Source: an uncultured Fusibacter sp.
GTDB taxonomy: Bacteria; Bacillota; Clostridia; Peptostreptococcales; Acidaminobacteraceae
Length of the DNA: 7,702 nucleotides
Assembly: GCA_937958285.1 (NCBI GenBank)
Contig: CALFXQ010000022.1
Coordinates: forward strand, 1-7,702
Direction of reading: 5' to 3'
Of this stretch, positions 7,441 through 7,702 are shown in pieces. Each line of letters starts with the position of its first letter. The first letter of the stretch is position 1. Position numbers and translations under genes: made by a program. The notes below the pieces were generated by a model, which worked only from the letters and a program-made list of their open reading frames with translations, was not told the origin of the DNA and made no database searches.

Positions 7441-7592
7441 CTTGAAAATGCTGTGTTCAGCAATTCCAATATGCTTACAATTAATAGAGGGTGTCCCTTT
7501 TGGTGGTCCATTATGCACAGTATGCATAAAATTCACCTTGGGGGACACCCTCATTATTATTTGGAAATTTTGCTGAACACTGCATTTTCAAG
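7441..7592. repeat. ~150-bp imperfect foldback element
   Basis: The left arm 7441-7469 and the right arm 7561-7592 are inverted copies that differ by one mismatch (T at 7452) and a 3-base insertion in the right arm. Between them is a second perfect 11-bp pair, GAGGGTGTCCC (7487-7497) with GGGACACCCTC (7542-7552). Inside that lie a weaker GGTG/CACC pairing and a tip hairpin TTATGCA (7511-7517) / TGCATAA (7523-7529) with a five-base loop. The nesting makes one long hairpin with internal bulges. Mobile foldback or REP/RAYT-type elements have this shape; no transposase is present in the window. Confidence 0.85.
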
Positions 7593-7611
7593 CCAGGTTC
7601 GCAGAACCTGG
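7593..7611. repeat. 8-bp hairpin, 3-base loop
   Basis: CCAGGTTC (7593-7600) and GAACCTGG (7604-7611) form a perfect stem closed by GCA. It directly abuts the right arm of the foldback. No T-run follows, so it is not read as a terminator. Confidence 0.8.
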
Positions 7612-7647
7612 GAACACGCGATAGAGGACCGAGCGGGCCTCACGAGG

Positions 7648-7702
7648 GGCACGAGGGTGGCACGAGGGTGGCACGAGGGTGGCACGAGGGTGGCACGAGG
7701 GT
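7648..7702. repeat. 11-bp tandem repeat, five perfect copies, continuing off window
   Basis: The unit GGCACGAGGGT occurs five times without a mismatch (7648, 7659, 7670, 7681, 7692) and runs into the window edge. A degenerate copy precedes it at about 7638-7647. The unit is 8/11 G+C with six G residues on this strand, clearly unlike the genes to the left. The period is not a multiple of three. Perfect copies suggest recent slippage or a variable-number repeat. It is too short and has no spacers, so it is not CRISPR. Confidence 0.95.

Larger units (their letters stand above)
7392..7619. other. Composite nested inverted-repeat region (MITE/REP-like)
   Basis: The gene-free tail starts at 7380. 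Within it an outer 8-bp inverted pair, GCGTGTTC (7392-7399) and GAACACGC (7612-7619), encloses three consecutive hairpins at 7401-7440, 7441-7592 and 7593-7611 that almost abut. The result is a cloverleaf-like fold of ~228 bp available to single-stranded DNA or RNA. No transposase, tRNA or clear target duplication is visible. The best guess is a non-autonomous mobile or REP-type repeat; a structured RNA is a less likely alternative. The 8-bp outer pair alone could be chance; the arms inside are far stronger. Confidence 0.5.

Noticed and set aside
7392..7619. Integron attC site or tRNA-like gene
   Set aside because: No GTTRRRY/RYYYAAC core pair in the right arrangement, no integrase and no tRNA arm consensus were seen.
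7648..7702. CRISPR array
   Set aside because: The 11-bp units are contiguous with no spacers.

Overview
This window holds two divergently transcribed gene groups and a 3'-terminal stretch of non-coding, strongly structured and repetitive DNA. Base composition looks intermediate, with many purine-rich ribosome binding sites. The gene content is clearly bacterial. A surface protein ending in S-layer homology (SLH) repeats points to a lineage that anchors proteins to cell-wall polymers, such as Firmicutes (including diderm Negativicutes) or another SLH-using phylum. I cannot name a taxon from the sequence alone, and nothing here is a phage, plasmid or rRNA marker.

Left part, minus strand (1-2550): two exported surface proteins in a likely operon. 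The upstream gene (757-2550) encodes a 597-residue secreted protein with a signal peptide, an unrecognised helical N-terminal domain, a middle beta-rich region and C-terminal SLH repeats. The downstream gene (1-729) runs off the window. It has an N-terminal membrane segment or signal, a Thr/Pro-rich linker, and a domain that is visibly paralogous to the N-terminal domain of its neighbour.

Centre and right, plus strand (2728-7379): a tight three-gene signalling operon. A GAF-HD-GYP protein (predicted c-di-GMP phosphodiesterase) overlaps by 11 bases an MBL-fold metallohydrolase. That gene is followed 10 bases later by a membrane-anchored class III adenylate cyclase with an extracytoplasmic TPR sensor. 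All the catalytic residues I can check are present in the HD-GYP and cyclase domains. The operon therefore appears to combine degradation of one cyclic nucleotide, synthesis of another, and a hydrolase of a fold that includes cyclic-nucleotide phosphodiesterases. A 177-bp divergent intergenic region separates it from the surface-protein operon and carries candidate promoters for both directions.

Right end (7380-7702): no convincing gene. It contains a multi-branched set of nested inverted repeats (an outer 8-bp pair enclosing three hairpins, the central one a ~150-bp foldback), followed by five perfect copies of an 11-bp GC-rich tandem repeat that continues past the window edge. This looks like a MITE/REP-type repeat locus and is the most unusual structure in the window.
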